Of a stretch of DNA of 64,000 bases, positions 43,719-57,058 are shown piece by piece. Source of the DNA: Mermis nigrescens (Eukaryota; Nematoda; Enoplea; Mermithida; Mermithidae); contig JAVLUZ010000199.1 of NCBI GenBank assembly GCA_036768485.1, forward strand, positions 1 through 64,000. Reading direction: 5' to 3'. The notes below the pieces were generated by a model. It was not told the origin of the DNA and did not search any database. It saw only the letters and a program-made list of their open reading frames with translations. The translations under genes were made by a program, and so were the position numbers. Numbering within the stretch: the first letter of the stretch is position 1; each line of letters starts with the position of its first letter.

Positions 43719-46700
43719 CGAGCTTTGCTTGACCAGAGGACGATGATCGCGGCGGCTAGGCTGAGCATGCAATTTGGGCCAGCAAACTTCGCAATAATAC
43801 TGCAAGCAATGCACATTTGAACAAAAATATGAAGCGTATTTTCCATTGCATAAGGTGCCATTGCATTCGTCACACATTTGATCATCTAATACGTACGGTT
43901 TTACTTCGGCCTATCACAAAATTAATAACTAACTTTAATAAAAAATTTATATAATCAAGCGCTGAATGATATTCAAATGCTAATTTAAACAATGCTTTAC
44001 TTTAGAAAAACTTTTGTTAGGTTATAATTACAAATTCAAGCAAGCGACACTATGCAAATACAGAAAAACAATTTATAACTTAGTGTAAAAAATTCAAGTA
44101 AACCAAGCAAAAAGCATGTGGCAGCAAAAACCTGAAAAAGCTGAAAGGAAGGATTGATAACGTTCTTTTTTAAATATAAAGCGTACTTAGAAGTTCGTTT
44201 GCATAAATATGAAACAACTTTGTTTTAAAAATTATGGAGAGGGTAGATGACACAATGATACGTGTTCTGAGGGAATTGTAAAAAGCGTGTTTTTTAAAGC
44301 GTTTTTAGCTCATTTTTGAATCAAGTCGCAAAGTTTAGGCGCTTGGCGCCATATACACGTTTTTTTACTATACTCTGTCCAATTTTCTCGATTTATTTGG
44401 ATTTTTTCAAATTTCTTCATCTCTTTATGTTTTAGAAAGAACGAGCATTGTCCGAAACGTCTAAAACAGTGTTTTTGACGTGTACCCGACCTTTTTTAGC
44501 CCAAAACAGCACTTTCTTTGAAATTTCTTGGGCATGACCCCAGAATTCCCATGCTGTACATGAATGGATAACACCCTGAAAATTTAAAAAAATATATGCA
44601 GGAGGTGTTAGGGAACTTAACAGCAAACTAATAATGAGTTAAACCGCATATTTAAGGAATATTTTTTCTTAATTTTCCGGTGTTCACCTACAACGTAAAC
44701 AAGGAAAGTGGGAAGAATGGTATTTATTTAGATTTCGAGGTTTTTGAGATTGACACTTCGAGAGTCCCGAAAAATTTCTTTTTTTCATTTGCAGCGTCGA
44801 AGATAATGAGGCTTATTAGTGAATAAAAAAATATTAAATAAATTTACTCGCTTATCGATATCAGCATGCTTAAGTTGTATAAAACGGCCAGCAATAGCCG
44901 AGATATAACTTTCGTGATTGGAAAATGCTACGCGCCCAGCTCCTTTTGGATATTTCAAATCGGGTTCGATGTCAATTCCTGCATATGATACACCATCGTA
45001 CATTCGATTCATGCTTTCGGCTAGTTCATCTGAATATTCAGACAGTGAGCTTCCAGTTTACTGTTTATTAGTTTCCTGACATATACGATACTTGGTCTTT
45101 TGTGAGAGTTGTGCAGAATTTTGTTTCCACTTCTTAAATGTGTATAACGTGTTCGATTTTGGTTTGTTTTTTAGAGATGCAGTGGATACGTAAATTCAAG
45201 CTGCTATTCAACTGAAAGACACTAAAGTAATCTTCGATTTTATTTATGATAAATTTTCTTGAGCAGATTCCTTAATGGCTAGCTAATTTGTATCTCTTTT
45301 AATTAAATTTGAATGACTAAAAACAGTAGGTCTGAAATTTAAGAACTTTTTCAGATGATACAAAAAGGTTTTCGACCTGTATCTCTTACAAATACCAAAA
45401 TTTCATTTTTCAATTCTTTGTTCAACTGTTCAGTGTTTCTCATTCTTTGATGCATTGATAAATAAAGTTCCCGATAAATTAGTTATGAACAGAACCTCTG
45501 CCATTTAGTACAAAAATAATATGTCCTTGAGGTCTTTACTACGATTTCACTAATGCCGAATTAAAGTTCGAATCAGTGTTTTTTTTGTACAAGATCCGTT
45601 TGTTCATGTACAAAGAAGGCCCCTAAAAGTCTTTGCACATTTTGTACACACAAATTTTAGGTACTATATTCTGGTACAGTAGCGATTTCTGTGTGGCAAA
45701 AACAGAGTTTTTTGACCTCTGGTAGTGTATTTTAGCTAATTTCTGAGTTTCTGAGAGCGAAAATGACTAATAATCGTCTCAAAACGGCGCGGAGCGCCAA
45801 AAAATTTGACATTTTTCCTTTCAAAATGCAATTTCTGACAATATAAAGATAAAAAGAACACACAATTACTCATTTCGGCGCGAAGCGCGGAAAATTTTTC
45901 GAATTTCAAACCTTTTTTGCAGTTTTTATCTTCTCAAAAATCTTTGTACATGTACAAAGGCGGCCCCAAAAGTCTTTGTATATCGGGAAAAATCTTTGCG
46001 GAATACAAAAAAACTATGTTCCGAATTGCAAAAAATCTTTAATATGAAAAATATCGATTACAGCAAAGTATTCATTAGGTTTGATCATCGCAGATAAAGC
46101 CTACGACAGCAAATCTAAGTTGTATCAAAATGGATTCATTTACTAAAATAGTGGTCGTAGTTCGTAAAGCGAAATCTCGATTAGTTTCTCAAAGCGAAAA
46201 AGCTCAAATTTGCATAAATATGTCTCTTAATTAGAGCTTTATCAGAGCTTGTTCCTGGCCCCAGCATGATGTCAACGAATTATACTTAATATTTATGAGG
46301 CATTAAAACTGAAAGAGTCCGTATTTAATTCAATGAATCGAGCCAACAAGTTTGCGCCTAACAACAATCATTGTTGAAGGCTGTCGACCACACCCCTTAA
46401 AAATCGATACACCCCAGAATTGCATTTTCGGTGCTGTTTTTGGCCATTTGGCCCCATGAGACCCCAGAATTCAATTGCTGCCCATGTATGGTTTCGACTG
46501 TACAGTTATACTTTCAGTCACACTTGTATTTGCATGGCCTTTACAGTTTGGGGTCGGCCTGGTCTGGTGGTCAAATTTAAAAATGGGTAGAAAGATTAAA
46601 AAGCGTAATAAATATATTAATTCTCAAGTTCTGGTCGATTTTAATCATTTTCGCGAGAAAACCCTGACTTTTGTCCGCTTCTGACCTTACTTTTACTATA

Positions 46701-49700
46701 TTTTCCCAAGGAAACTCGCTGATTTCTCCCTAACCCCCAAGTGCAAGTTAAAGCCCTAATTGCTAATTAAATTGTTTTCATACAATGCCTCGTGAAATTC
46801 TTGATTACGTCGGTTCAATTTCAAGGGCAATTTTTAGGTATGAAGCAAAAACTAATTGGAGAAAGTAACAACCCAGTCATTAACAACTTGCAAGTATTCA
46901 ACGTGAGAAAGATAAAATGTTACAAATATGATCTTACCTTGAGTAACGAAGCTATGCGAAGTAATTATAATTATTTTTATTTATTATTACATTATCATTA
47001 TCATTTTATTATTTTTATCACTACTATTGTGAAATATGTGAAGAATAAGAGCTAGGCACAATATTACTCAAAAAATGCCCGCATGGGGATGTCTTATAAT
47101 GACCATATTATATATGGTATTTTTACAGGCCCGGTCCCAGGCCCCGGTAAAAAAGGCGACCCCGGTAGAGCTCTGCTCTTCACCCTTTCTATCAAAATAG
47201 TAATATTCCTAAAAATAGCATTTGTAATGGACGTGTTACTTATATATTAAATGGGCTTACGAGCTTTCAATGGCCTAGGAACACCGCCTATAAACACCGT
47301 TTTGCGTAAGTCAAGAGCTATATCTCTGTTCAAATAATATTCTGCATCAGCTAATCTCCAAGGCCGAACTTGCACCTAAACACGTAGCTAATTTTTCACA
47401 TTGCAGTAATCCGCTAACGGAATAACAATAGATAGGTAGGTACTGGTTTATCACGACAAGTCGGGCTTGTTACACATAAGTAATATTTGTCGTCTTCTTT
47501 CAAACAATTGTTGACAAGGATTTGCACAGCGATTTCGTTCTCGAATATGAGGAAAGCATATCCTGAAGTAATTAAAAAATACTTGAGAGAATAAAAAGAC
47601 TGAAAGACCCTTAGAGTGGTTTAATGTTGCGTCTAAGAAGATAAAACGGCAAAACTTTTACATTTACATTCAATTCAATGCTTTCGTACGAAGAATGATA
47701 AAAAATTATTCAAGCATGCGCCCGCCGGTTAATTTTGGCATTTTTCCCATTTTTAAGTTCAGGCGGGTATCATGTAAGGATAAGGGCATAAAATTTCTAT
47801 ATTCATTAAAAATCTTCCTTCGAATATACACAACGAAGATTCTGGCAGTGCCATTGCATGGCTGAAAATCATTGATAGCTGTAGACCAATGAATAAACAC
47901 AGATTCGCTGGATTGAATTTTCCTGCAGAATCGTGTGACATATTTCGTATAATTTATGAATTAGGTATTAAAACTCAACACATTTAAAAGAGGAAAATTT
48001 TCAAGCGATTGAGACCAATAGCTGATCCTTCAAAATTATTCGCGCTGTCCAATTATCTAAAGCAAATTTAAAGATATCGATCATCTAGTATGAATAACAA
48101 GTTAAATTTTCTTGCAGAAGATTCCAACAATAACTGAAGTCTCATAGATTACGTATATTTTGCGAGTTCTGTTTGATCCTGAAAGATTATATTTTACAAG
48201 CATTATTTGCACACTCGCCAAATTTGCATTAATTGAAAACTTAAAGAATTGATCGTCATCAAATATTACCTTTTGTGAAATTTTTGACCGTGGATTAGAT
48301 ATAATGAAAAAGCAATTTACATTAAGATCCAAAAATATTCAGAATGAAATTTACTAGTTGCTGGTGAAGCTTACATGAATGAATAGATTGTATTGCCTGT
48401 ACCTTTTGGTGGATAGAAAGACTTGGTTTCCGACTTATGAGGCCAATCAACGACGCAATGTCCAAAGCGATTGAACGCAGTCTTTATCTGCTCTAAAATA
48501 TTCGCAAAATATTTGCAATAGCAATAAAATAAATCAATGTAGATCAAAAAAGCATATGAAGTTAGCAGGTTAAGGTATCCATCTGATTTAAAATTGAAAA
48601 AGCATATTAAAATCTGCGCACAGTGGTTTCAGGTTGACTGAAATCGCTCCATAAGAAAAAGCTTCTGCGAACAGTTTGACGTTCATAAGCCGATCTGTTC
48701 CGACTATGATCAATTTCACAAAACATTGTGCGTGGTTTAGCTGATATTAATTGATAAAAAATTATTTATTTCAAAAAATTTTTATCGAAAATCTACAACT
48801 TGTGTGCCATGAATAATTTTTTACTTAATTCGATGCACAGGTGAGCTGAATTTCGTACGAAAAAAGCGCCCTTCTTTTTCTAGCCAATGTTAATATCGGT
48901 ACTTATGTTAGCACGCAATTTGTACCGCTTTAAAATACTTGAAATTCAGTTTTGGTCATTTTATAATGAATTTCTTACTAAAATATGGATGACGAATTCA
49001 CGATGAGAAAATTTGCACGGCTCGGATCAACTTTAAAAATGAACCAACTATGTTTTTTTAAAGATCAAATGAACACGATTTAGAAAAACAGCTAATGTAC
49101 TGATTATCTGATTATAAGGTTGTAGCCAGCATATTTTTTCTCAGTAGCTCATATTATTTATCATAGGTAGTAAGGTAGTGGCCAGCACATTTTTTCTCAA
49201 TTAGGTCAATCTTTAGAGCATCATGCTGTTTGCAATCGAACTAAGTGATTATTTCAGCCAATTGCAATTAAGACAATCTAACACAAGTTGACTCGCTTTA
49301 CTTATGCGATTAGCGAAACCTGGGGCCGGTTTTACTAAACAAACTTAAGTAATTTGTTTGACTTAAGTCGGACTCAAATTTTAAGCTCGAACTCAGCAGT
49401 TTTACTTAAAAATGACTTAAGTTCGAACTAAGTTCGGACTTTAAAAAATTACTTAGTTTGAACTTTGCAAGATCCGGTTCTACTAAAGTTAAGTCAAACT
49501 TAAATTCTGACTTAAATGCGACAAATTTAAGTAAAAGTTAAGTATGGGGGTACCAGTCTTAAATTTTTCTTAACATGGCTGGACGGTTGCTTTTATTTCT
49601 GGATGAAGAACGTGCACATTTGAGACAAAATAGAATATTTCAAGATCGGTTAAACCCACTTGATTTTTTCAATGATTTGGAACTATATCAGCGTTATGGT

Positions 49701-52457
49701 TTTGATCGGCAAAGCATTTTTTACTTGTTGGATTTGATTGGGGATCATTTGAACAAGAGTAGAAGAAGCGGAGCTTTGTTGCCAGTTCAACAAATATTGA
49801 TCGCTCTCCGCTTTTTATGCAACTGGATCATTTCAAATCGTCTGTAGAAATGACATTCTTGTATCAAAGCCAACCGCGAATAAAAGTATTTGGGCAGTTA
49901 CTTAGGCTCTACTTAAGATAAAGTCGTGATTTATTTTGTTTCCTGCGGAAGACGGATGTGATAAAATCACATCGGATTTCTCCGAAATGGCTCATTTTTC
50001 TGGTGCTCTCGGAAATCCTCCTCCAAGGCCGTATCTATGCCCCTTAGATACCGTTAAAACTGTCAGAATTTCTGTATGCCGCAATAATATCTTGGGAGTC
50101 TTGAGAAAGCGGTGAAGCTCGTGGTCCACCACCGGTTCCAGAGGCCGATTTCTTTATAGCTGCGTTTTCGTCTTTGGCCTTGCTTTTCAACTTAGCCCAT
50201 GATTTCTTGATTTCCTGTAAATCCTGTTTTGCTGCTGGAAATTTCGCGTTCACATCGTTCAAAATATCATCCCAGGCACGTTTTGTTTCGTTGCTGAGCA
50301 CCGGCAGGATTATGTTTTCCTTCGAGGATATCTCGCTTAGCTAGACAAAGTTCTTTTAGACGTTGAGTTTCCTTCGGAGTCCAATTTATACCTCGTTTTT
50401 TAGCGTCAAAAGACATTACGGCCAAAATCAATACACAGCAAGCCAAATTTAACAAAACAAAATATGGCGCGAAATTTGCTTTCTTTTCTTTTACACTGCA
50501 CTTTTTGCTGAAAAGCAATAAATTTGTGTGTAACTTGTTAAGATCATTGCTGCAATATGCTTTTGATACATTTTATGCAGATTTGAGTCTGACTGAAGCC
50601 AGACTTAAGTTTGACTTAAGTCTGACTAAAAGTCCGACTTAAGTGTGATTTAAGTTCGACATAAGTCATACTCAAATTTTTAGTAAAACCGTCTTCAATT
50701 TATTCTTATCGAAGTTCGACTTAAAGTCCGACTTAAGTCTGAGTCCGAACTACCGTTAGTAAAACCGGGCCCTGACGTGGGGGTCGGATGCACTTCCGCA
50801 GCATAGAGTCACTTCCGCCGCCTAGGTCATTTCCGCCGCATAGTCGCATAATAGTACGGAACAGTCGCTATCGTTATTAATTGCACAAAGCGTATTCTAG
50901 AGCAGAGTAATGAGCATTTGAAACATAGAACTTATACGGGTTTCCGTTTATGTACACAAAATGTAATAAAAGTTTTTTAGTAAAAAATAAAATGTCCGAC
51001 TACAAAATGTAATAAAAAATTTTTAGTTAAACATATTATGTCCGACTTAGATAACTGGTTTCAGTTATTAGGTAGCTATTTGATAGTCATAAAGCCATAT
51101 TATGCAGCGTTGGATAAGCAGTTCCTTCCTGGATCATCCTGTAAACTTCAATCAATAAATGAGGTAAGGCAAAATTTTACCAAGCATTCACTGTTAAAAA
51201 TTGAATTTTAAATGAGCTTTTCTTTGTCGAAAAATTTGATGCTAACAACGCAAATTAGTTTGCTGTTATTAATTGAAAACGATGTTTTATTAGTCATCGA
51301 ATAATTGTCTCAATAATACTTCATTTTCTGTTGCATAGTGTTGTCATTTAAGACGAATGAGCACTTCCATGCACCTGATTTTATAAATTCTTTTCAACAG
51401 ATACAATCACACATAAATATAGAGCACAGAAAACTATGAGGATAAGTGGAGTGTGACTGAACCTCCGTATATATTCGTATTGGTGAGACTAAATGTACGA
51501 GTATTGAAGCTAGTACGAATTTGCATAAGGAGAATTTGCATTTTCATGTATGAAAGTCTCAAAAATGTAGGTGGTTCGCATCGTGAAATTATTTACCATA
51601 AATTACCTTAAATGTGACTAAAGATGACACTTTTACAGCCAATATAGTAGAAAATTATTGAAAAGTCCTATTTTATGACCTTGTGTTGAAAAATAGGATG
51701 TAGTATACAATTTACCCACCACCGTTTTTTAGCCGATTCATATAAGCTACAGTGACCAAACTTTACACAAAAACTATCAAACACGTTCTGACTCATATCA
51801 ATAAAAATAGTGAAAATATACAATTTCGCTATCTCCTTGTAAAGTAGCTTATATGAATCGGCTAAAAAACGGTGATGGGCAAATTGTATACTAGATCCGA
51901 AAAATAAAGGAAAATGCAGTTTTTACCGACTATCTCAGCGAAGTTTACAAGAAATAAGACCATTTTGTGTTGGGTTCGCCCCCTCACTTTGGCAAATCGT
52001 AGCGCATATAGCAATTATTCCGTAATATGCGGCGGAACTGTACTATGCGGCGGAAGTGAACTATGCGGCGGAAGTGACCTATGCGGCGGAAATGCACCCC
52101 AATCTGACGTGGCCTGATGCAAAGCAAACTGAGTACAGTGGATTATATTTTTGGAGCATATATTTTATGAACTCCTATTTAGAAAAGCTGCCTCTTCTTT
52201 AGTTTGTATGTCTGAAACGTTTTGCATAAAACCTCTCATCTTCCAGTTTCCCTCACATCCAGTTTTAATAGCATACGTAGTACTGTTTTTTCATTACCCT
52301 CGGATATATCCATCGGAAGGCCTCCAATAAAAACTTTCCGGGCAAATATTTCCACATTTGGATCGAATAAAGTCTTGTCTACATGACCAACTCCAACTTC
52401 ATCAAGTGATAAGTTTGCAAATGTATTTTCGAATCGGAAATTCGAGCTGTTTGGCAT
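43719..52457 (-). CDS. CPEB-type cytoplasmic polyadenylation element-binding protein (partial, CPEB2-4/Orb2 like)
   Basis: These minus-strand exons are supported: 52298-52457 (or extending upstream), with [12 protein letters not shown] of RRM1; 48403-48492, with [16 protein letters not shown]; 47261-47375, with VQVRPW and [14 protein letters not shown] of RRM2; 44848-45029, with [16 protein letters not shown]; and 43719-43910, the ZZ zinc-binding domain with [10 protein letters not shown] and [11 protein letters not shown]. All listed junctions are in phase. CPEB proteins bind U-rich elements in mRNA 3' UTRs and control poly(A) tail length and translation. The RRM1 middle is unresolved: 48270-48320 encodes a fitting [15 protein letters not shown] with a donor but no clean upstream acceptor. 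The N-terminus and the last exon were not found. Confidence 0.88.
44280..44575 (+). repeat. Dispersed repeat family B, copy in CPEB intron
   Basis: It reads TTTTTAGCTCATTTTTGAATC, GGCGCCATATACACG, AGAAAGAACGAGCATTG and ACGTGTACCCGAC, ending in CAGAATTCCCATGCTGTACA. It matches the copy at 13815-14085. Confidence 0.65.
45030..47260. other. CPEB intron with repeat fragments
   Basis: The stretch 45590-46010 has GTACAAAGA words and GGCGCGAAGCGC / GGCGCGGAGCGC motifs. The stretch 46380-46480 has a CCCCAGAATTGCATTTT repeat end. No host exon is seen between the two RRM2 exons. Confidence 0.45.
49575..49847 (+). pseudogene. Truncated Harbinger transposase (N-terminal part)
   Basis: This frame of 90 residues starts [17 protein letters not shown] and ends after [16 protein letters not shown]. 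It includes the helical [16 protein letters not shown] block found before the catalytic domain of HARBI1-like transposases. No DDE motif follows, because the rest is deleted to 50040. It is non-functional. Confidence 0.75.
50044..50518 (-). pseudogene. Myb/SANT-like partner protein of Harbinger, frameshifted
   Basis: Two overlapping minus frames together make a Myb/SANT-like DNA-binding domain: the first (50267-50518) has [20 protein letters not shown], and the second (50044-50301) has [15 protein letters not shown] and [14 protein letters not shown]. The break is one frameshift near 50270-50300. In Harbinger systems this second gene works with the transposase. The tail is Gly/Ser-rich. Confidence 0.72.
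50781..52103. mobile_element. Minisatellite-TIR element, 9-bp target duplication, copy 1 (Mutator-like?)
   Basis: This 1323-bp insertion is flanked by CTGACGTGG on both sides (50772-50780 and 52104-52112). The ends are built of CACTTCCGCCGCATAG units of about 18 bp: three on the left and four inverted on the right. A 9-bp duplication is typical of Mutator-like elements. The interior has no transposase. It holds an inverted repeat at 51703-51895 (arms with GCCGATTCATATAAGCTAC). Confidence 0.78.
51703..51895. repeat. Inverted repeat inside the 9-bp-duplication element
   Basis: The arms ATACAATTT.CCCA.CACCG followed by TTTTTTAGCCGATTC and their inverse are separated by about 85 bases. They could form a long hairpin in a transcript. 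Confidence 0.65.
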
Positions 52458-52529
52458 CTTTCCACAAAAACTTGACTCAATGATCGTATAAATATTTAAT
52501 TCGTAGTATGTCACGCAAAAATGCAATTT

Positions 52530-54170
52530 GCCTGAAGGATTGAATTAAATAAGGGATTTATACTACATATGATATAACCTTTAATGGTCGTTGTTAGTTA
52601 GCTGCGTGTTGTTTCGATGCCGCTTCCATACTTGCTTAACGAAACAAGCAGTAGGTTTGATAAATGTAAAGGAAATATGCAACCCTGAAACTTTTTTAGT
52701 CTTGCCACCTAATATTCATCCATATTTTAAGCATTGTCTTTTGAATTATTAAATTGGCTTTTTGACATTGAACTTGGTAAATTTTGGTCAAATTACATAT
52801 GCATAGGGTAAAGTAGGGTTGAACTGACTTGAACCTGAGAGGTTAAGCAACCGCAACCACATGGTCCAGGTAATCAGCCAAGTGGAAAATTTTGTCAAGG
52901 CTGTGAAAAAAATGAGAAAGTCTGTAAGGCGTGATTGCTCTCGAAAGTAAAACTAATATAAATGCGCCTGCAGGAAAATCACTTTCAGAACACGAATGAG
53001 AATTTTATTAGCTAGGTAACTAGTACTCTTTACGAGAATAGCCCTGGCCAACCAAGCTGCAATTAATAAGGCGCACATATTCCTGTTGTATGCTCGGCGC
53101 CTCAAACATACAAGCAGTGATTTAGGTATTCGGAATCATCATTCGACCGAAATGTCATATGAATTGCGAATTTTCGGGGCTTTCATTCAACCCTCTGGAA
53201 AAGTTAGATGCCATTTCCGTGCGCGAATCCTAAATTCTCGACTGGTTATATGCAGCTCAGTATCCAATCACGTGCATATGTAACATTAAGAGGATTAACT
53301 TAATCCTGGAAAAGTCGAGCGTTCACATGTATGGAGTCAATCAGCTTAAAAATGATTACCAACTACTAATTCAATAGAAGCATATTTATACTCAGTAATG
53401 ATCGTAACAATCGGCGATTTTTCTGTTTGATCCTTAATATTCGACAATTAACTCACTTCACCGTTGGAACAGTCGCACTGAGTAATCTTTCAAGACGTTT
53501 GATCATCTGGAGACTGATCTCCAAAATGTTACTCTACTCATTTTAAGCTGATCAGAATGTGAAGAGAAATTCACAGCCTGGAATACTTGCTTCAGGCTTT
53601 TATTATAAAGATCCAACTTAACCCCGTTCAGTGGAATTAAAGGCAGATATGCGTGAAAAAAGAATCTACTGAAATTTGCTTAGATATACCTCAAAAACAC
53701 ATTTTTCTGAATAATTTGCATTTTTACGCTAAGCATTTTTCATGCTTTATAAGATTTTATCCAAAAGTTACTGCTGTAGGCACCATCCACTCTATAATCG
53801 CAAAAGCGCAACGCCACGCCACGCCAGCAATGATGCAGAGAATGATTGCTCTTCACGCCAGCTTTGTAAACTAAATTTAATGCTGTTAATCGTTAAATGT
53901 CAGCTTGTTTACATCTTTATATCAGCATGGCTGATTTGTTTAGCACCATCAAGGATCATGTTACGCAGATTCGGCAAAGAAAATTGCAATCCATCTGCAC
54001 ACATAGCGATCAAGATGACTATAGTTTGTTCCATTACAAACGGCCCATTTTTTGATGAAGTCTTATTACTATAATAGATTTTCACTATACAAATGACATC
54101 TTCAGTCAAGATCTCGTAACAGCTGATTGCTTTAAATTCTTCTTATTGATGTTAAATGAGCTTTGCTTAA
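52530..54170. other. CPEB upstream intron or flank, no exon recognised
   Basis: No family resemblance was found on either strand. Frames 53086-53283, 53653-53874 and 53742-54074 are short and unsupported. The missing N-terminal CPEB exons would lie here or further right. Confidence 0.35.
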
Positions 54171-54179
54171 GATGTGCCG

Positions 54180-57058
54180 CATCTAAGAGCAACTGCCGTT
54201 AAGATTCACATGGTTGTACACAGACGGTCTCGATGACCTGTCGTCAAAACAAATGAAATTTTGCCCATCGGTAGGCCTTGGCATCAGATGAAAATGTGTA
54301 AAGTAAAACTTTACAAAATTGCTTTTGGGCTTTTATAGCAAGCATCAAAGTTCTGGGTATTGAATTTTTGCGAAAAATATCCATTTCCGAATATTTTTAA
54401 TAACTCCATCAATACTTGTTCATTTTTCATGAAATTCCAATTACTTTAAAGAAAAATGGACATTCTACTTACTGATGGAAGTTATTTTGTAGTAGTCTCC
54501 ATTTCAACACATGACATTGAAACTTATTTAAAAAATTTCGTTGTCCAACTTCAGTCGCATTTTTAGACCTGTAAGCGGGTCGTTAAAACAACAAGAATAG
54601 ATTTTTCAGATAAAGAAAATCTTACTAATTTTTAAACATTTTCCAAATTTTATGCCCGGTTAACGGTTCTTTCTTCATGCTAATTTTTTCAAAGTGTCAT
54701 GGACAACAGGTTTGAGTACCAACGTACTCGTATGTGTAGATCGAGTAATAGACTGCTTACTGATTTTATTCAGTGTGGCAACTTAGAGTATTTTATTTTA
54801 AGCTGTTCGCAAAATTTGGGGTAACCAACTATAAAATTTTCCTGGGCCAATTTCTTAATCAACACAAAAAACTGGCTAAGATTTGGATTGACCTATGTTA
54901 TAGTTGTAGTCAAGTAGGACTAAAAAATACTACACATGTGCATAGTATTGATTGCAAATTACTTCTCACGAATTATTATCGCGTACGAGTATTTCGCAAA
55001 ATCCTGAGCGTAGAAATCTATTTGCAGTGCAATCGGACAGCCACAAAAAGCTGTTCTAGTCAGCCTACTGTAATAAGGTTTTGCTTAATAAAACTTCACA
55101 TGCATAATTATCAATTATTATGACTCTTTTGTGATTGTTGCTTCAGCTCAAAGCGCCTCTGTAATTAAATTAAAAAATGGTAGCTTCCATAAATGGGCAG
55201 CACCAAAATTCTGGGGGTGGAGTGCAAAATTTTTCAAAGGTCAAAAAATGGTCGTAAAAATGGTGGTATGGCGATAAAGACACCATTTTTCAACGTTTCT
55301 CATCGAGCACTATCCATTGGCATAAAAAATTGTGAACAGTGTTTTTGACGCACACACACATCATTTTTAGCCCAAAAAGGTACTTTTTAAAAAATTGTTG
55401 GGTCTGACCCACTAGAATTCCCATGCTGCACATGTATGTGGATGACCAAATGGTTTTGACCCCACAAAAGTACACATTTTAGCCGCTAGACCTATATGAA
55501 TATTCTAAATTGGTCGTTTTGGGCCCGCAAAGCCACACGCTGCCCATGATGCAGACATGCATGTATGTACATATGTAGTAGGTGCTGGGGTCACAGATGT
55601 GCAGATAGAAAATCACGGGGTCTGCGGTAAACTGTGGGAGGGGGTTCCAAGTTCATGATGTGAGGATCAAAGGTCCCAAACCCCTCTTTCTATGCCCATG
55701 GTGGAGCTAACATCTTAAATGAAAAAATGCAAAGTTTGCTGAAAAGGAACAAAATGAAGGTTAAAAACTTTAAAAATTAAAAATTTTCTCCTAGTGCTTG
55801 AAATTAATCTAAAATTGTAGATTAATATAACTCTTCCGCTATTTAGTATTTATGTCATTTTTTACGTCATTTTGTCCCAAAAAACCTCAGAGTTTTATAT
55901 GCCCAGACCCTACATCGGCCACGCCTATATACAGTGGCGGATCCAGGATTATCTGACATGAGCAGAATCTCAAATTTTCTAAATAGTTTCAAAAGGTGTC
56001 CAAAACATCCGTTTGTATGCTTAGACTAAGTTTTTTGCCGTCTTCTGATTGGCAGAAATTATTCCAATAAAAGTTAGAAATTCGCGAAAGTTTCCTTTAA
56101 AAAATGCTCAAAAAAGAACAAAAATTGGCGCAAGCACCAAAAATACTCGAGAAGTCATTATAAGAATTAATTACTATTCTGATGTAAAAATAAGTGCCAA
56201 TTGAGTCAGTAAATGTCATTAAAAACTGTGATTAAGTTCATATAGGTACGCCTACGGATCAGCTAAATGTCAATATTCGTGCCAGCTGGTGATCAATTAT
56301 GCCGTAATAGCACTAATCTTGTTCTACTATGTCACTGACTTCGAGGAAAAAATCATAGAATGAGCTATTTTCTGTCCAACTTTATTTAAAACTTTATGAC
56401 ACGGTCTCACTGACTGCGCATCTGCTAAAAAATTTTATATTAGCATGTGGTTTTACTTCAAAGAAGGAATTATCACAAATATGGATGCCAATCTTTGCCT
56501 AAATAAGAGGCGAACCTTAGAATACCTACCAACGCATTCCTCGACATATTCAAAAATTGGCATAAAAAAGAATGGTAAACCGAGCATTGAATTTGAAATG
56601 TGTTCTAGAGTTAGCAAGATTTTCTCTATCTAATTAGTCTATTTATGTTGTTGCAACGACCCGTTTACACGTCTAAAAATGCGACTGAAGTTGAACAACA
56701 AAATTTTTTAAATAAGCCTTGATATCATGTGTTGAAATGGAGACTACTACAAAATAACTTCCAGCAATAAGTAGAATGTCCATTTTTCTATAAAGTAATT
56801 GAAATTTCATGAAAAATGAATAAGTATAGATGAAGTTATGGAAAATATTCGGAAATAGTCATTTTTCGACAAAAATTTAAAACCCGAATTTTGATGCTTG
56901 CTATGAAAGCCTAGGAGCATTTTTGTAAACTTTACTTTTCACATTTCATCTTGTACTAAGACCTATCGATGGACTAAATTCCATTTGTTTTTGTGACAGG
57001 TCATCGGGACCAGTGGGCGAATCTTAACGGCAGTTGCTCATAACGGACTTGCTGCGAC
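54180..57058. mobile_element. Element with long diverged inverted arms (borders approximate)
   Basis: The left arm (about 54180-54850) and right arm (about 56330-57058) pair in inverse through GAGCAACTGCCGTTAAGATT, GTAGTAGTCTCCATTTCAAC, CTTCAGTCGCATTTTTAGAC and CGGTT.AC..TTCTTT. They are diverged, so the element is old. The centre holds repeat fragments (55192-55500, 55930) and no transposase. The outer end of the right arm was later hit by the element at 57059. Confidence 0.6.
55192..55500 (+). repeat. Mosaic of family A and family B repeats
   Basis: It starts as family A (GGGCAGCACCAAAATTCTGG, ACCATTTTTCAACGTTTCTC) and from about 55335 continues as the end of family B (GTGTTTTTGACGCACACACA, AGCCCAAAAAGG, AGAATTCCCATGCTGCACAT). 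It lies between the inverted arms at 54180-57058. Confidence 0.55.

Larger units (their letters stand above)
49323..50771 (+). mobile_element. Harbinger (PIF) transposon, internally deleted
   Basis: The ends GGGCCGGTTTTACTAA and TTAGTAAAACCGGGCC are inverted and flanked by CTG (49320-49322 and 50772-50774), a 3-bp duplication as expected for PIF/Harbinger. The subterminal regions are dense in ACTTAAGT-type words in both orientations. It carries the start of a transposase (plus) and a Myb/SANT-like frame (minus). The transposase core with its DDE residues is missing, so it cannot move alone. It lies in the long intron of CPEB. Confidence 0.82.

Noticed and set aside
47706..47941. Candidate CPEB exon (two overlapping minus frames)
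   Set aside because: An acceptor-like TTTCTGCAG is present, but no reading frame matches the RRM1 segment expected between 48403 and 47375.
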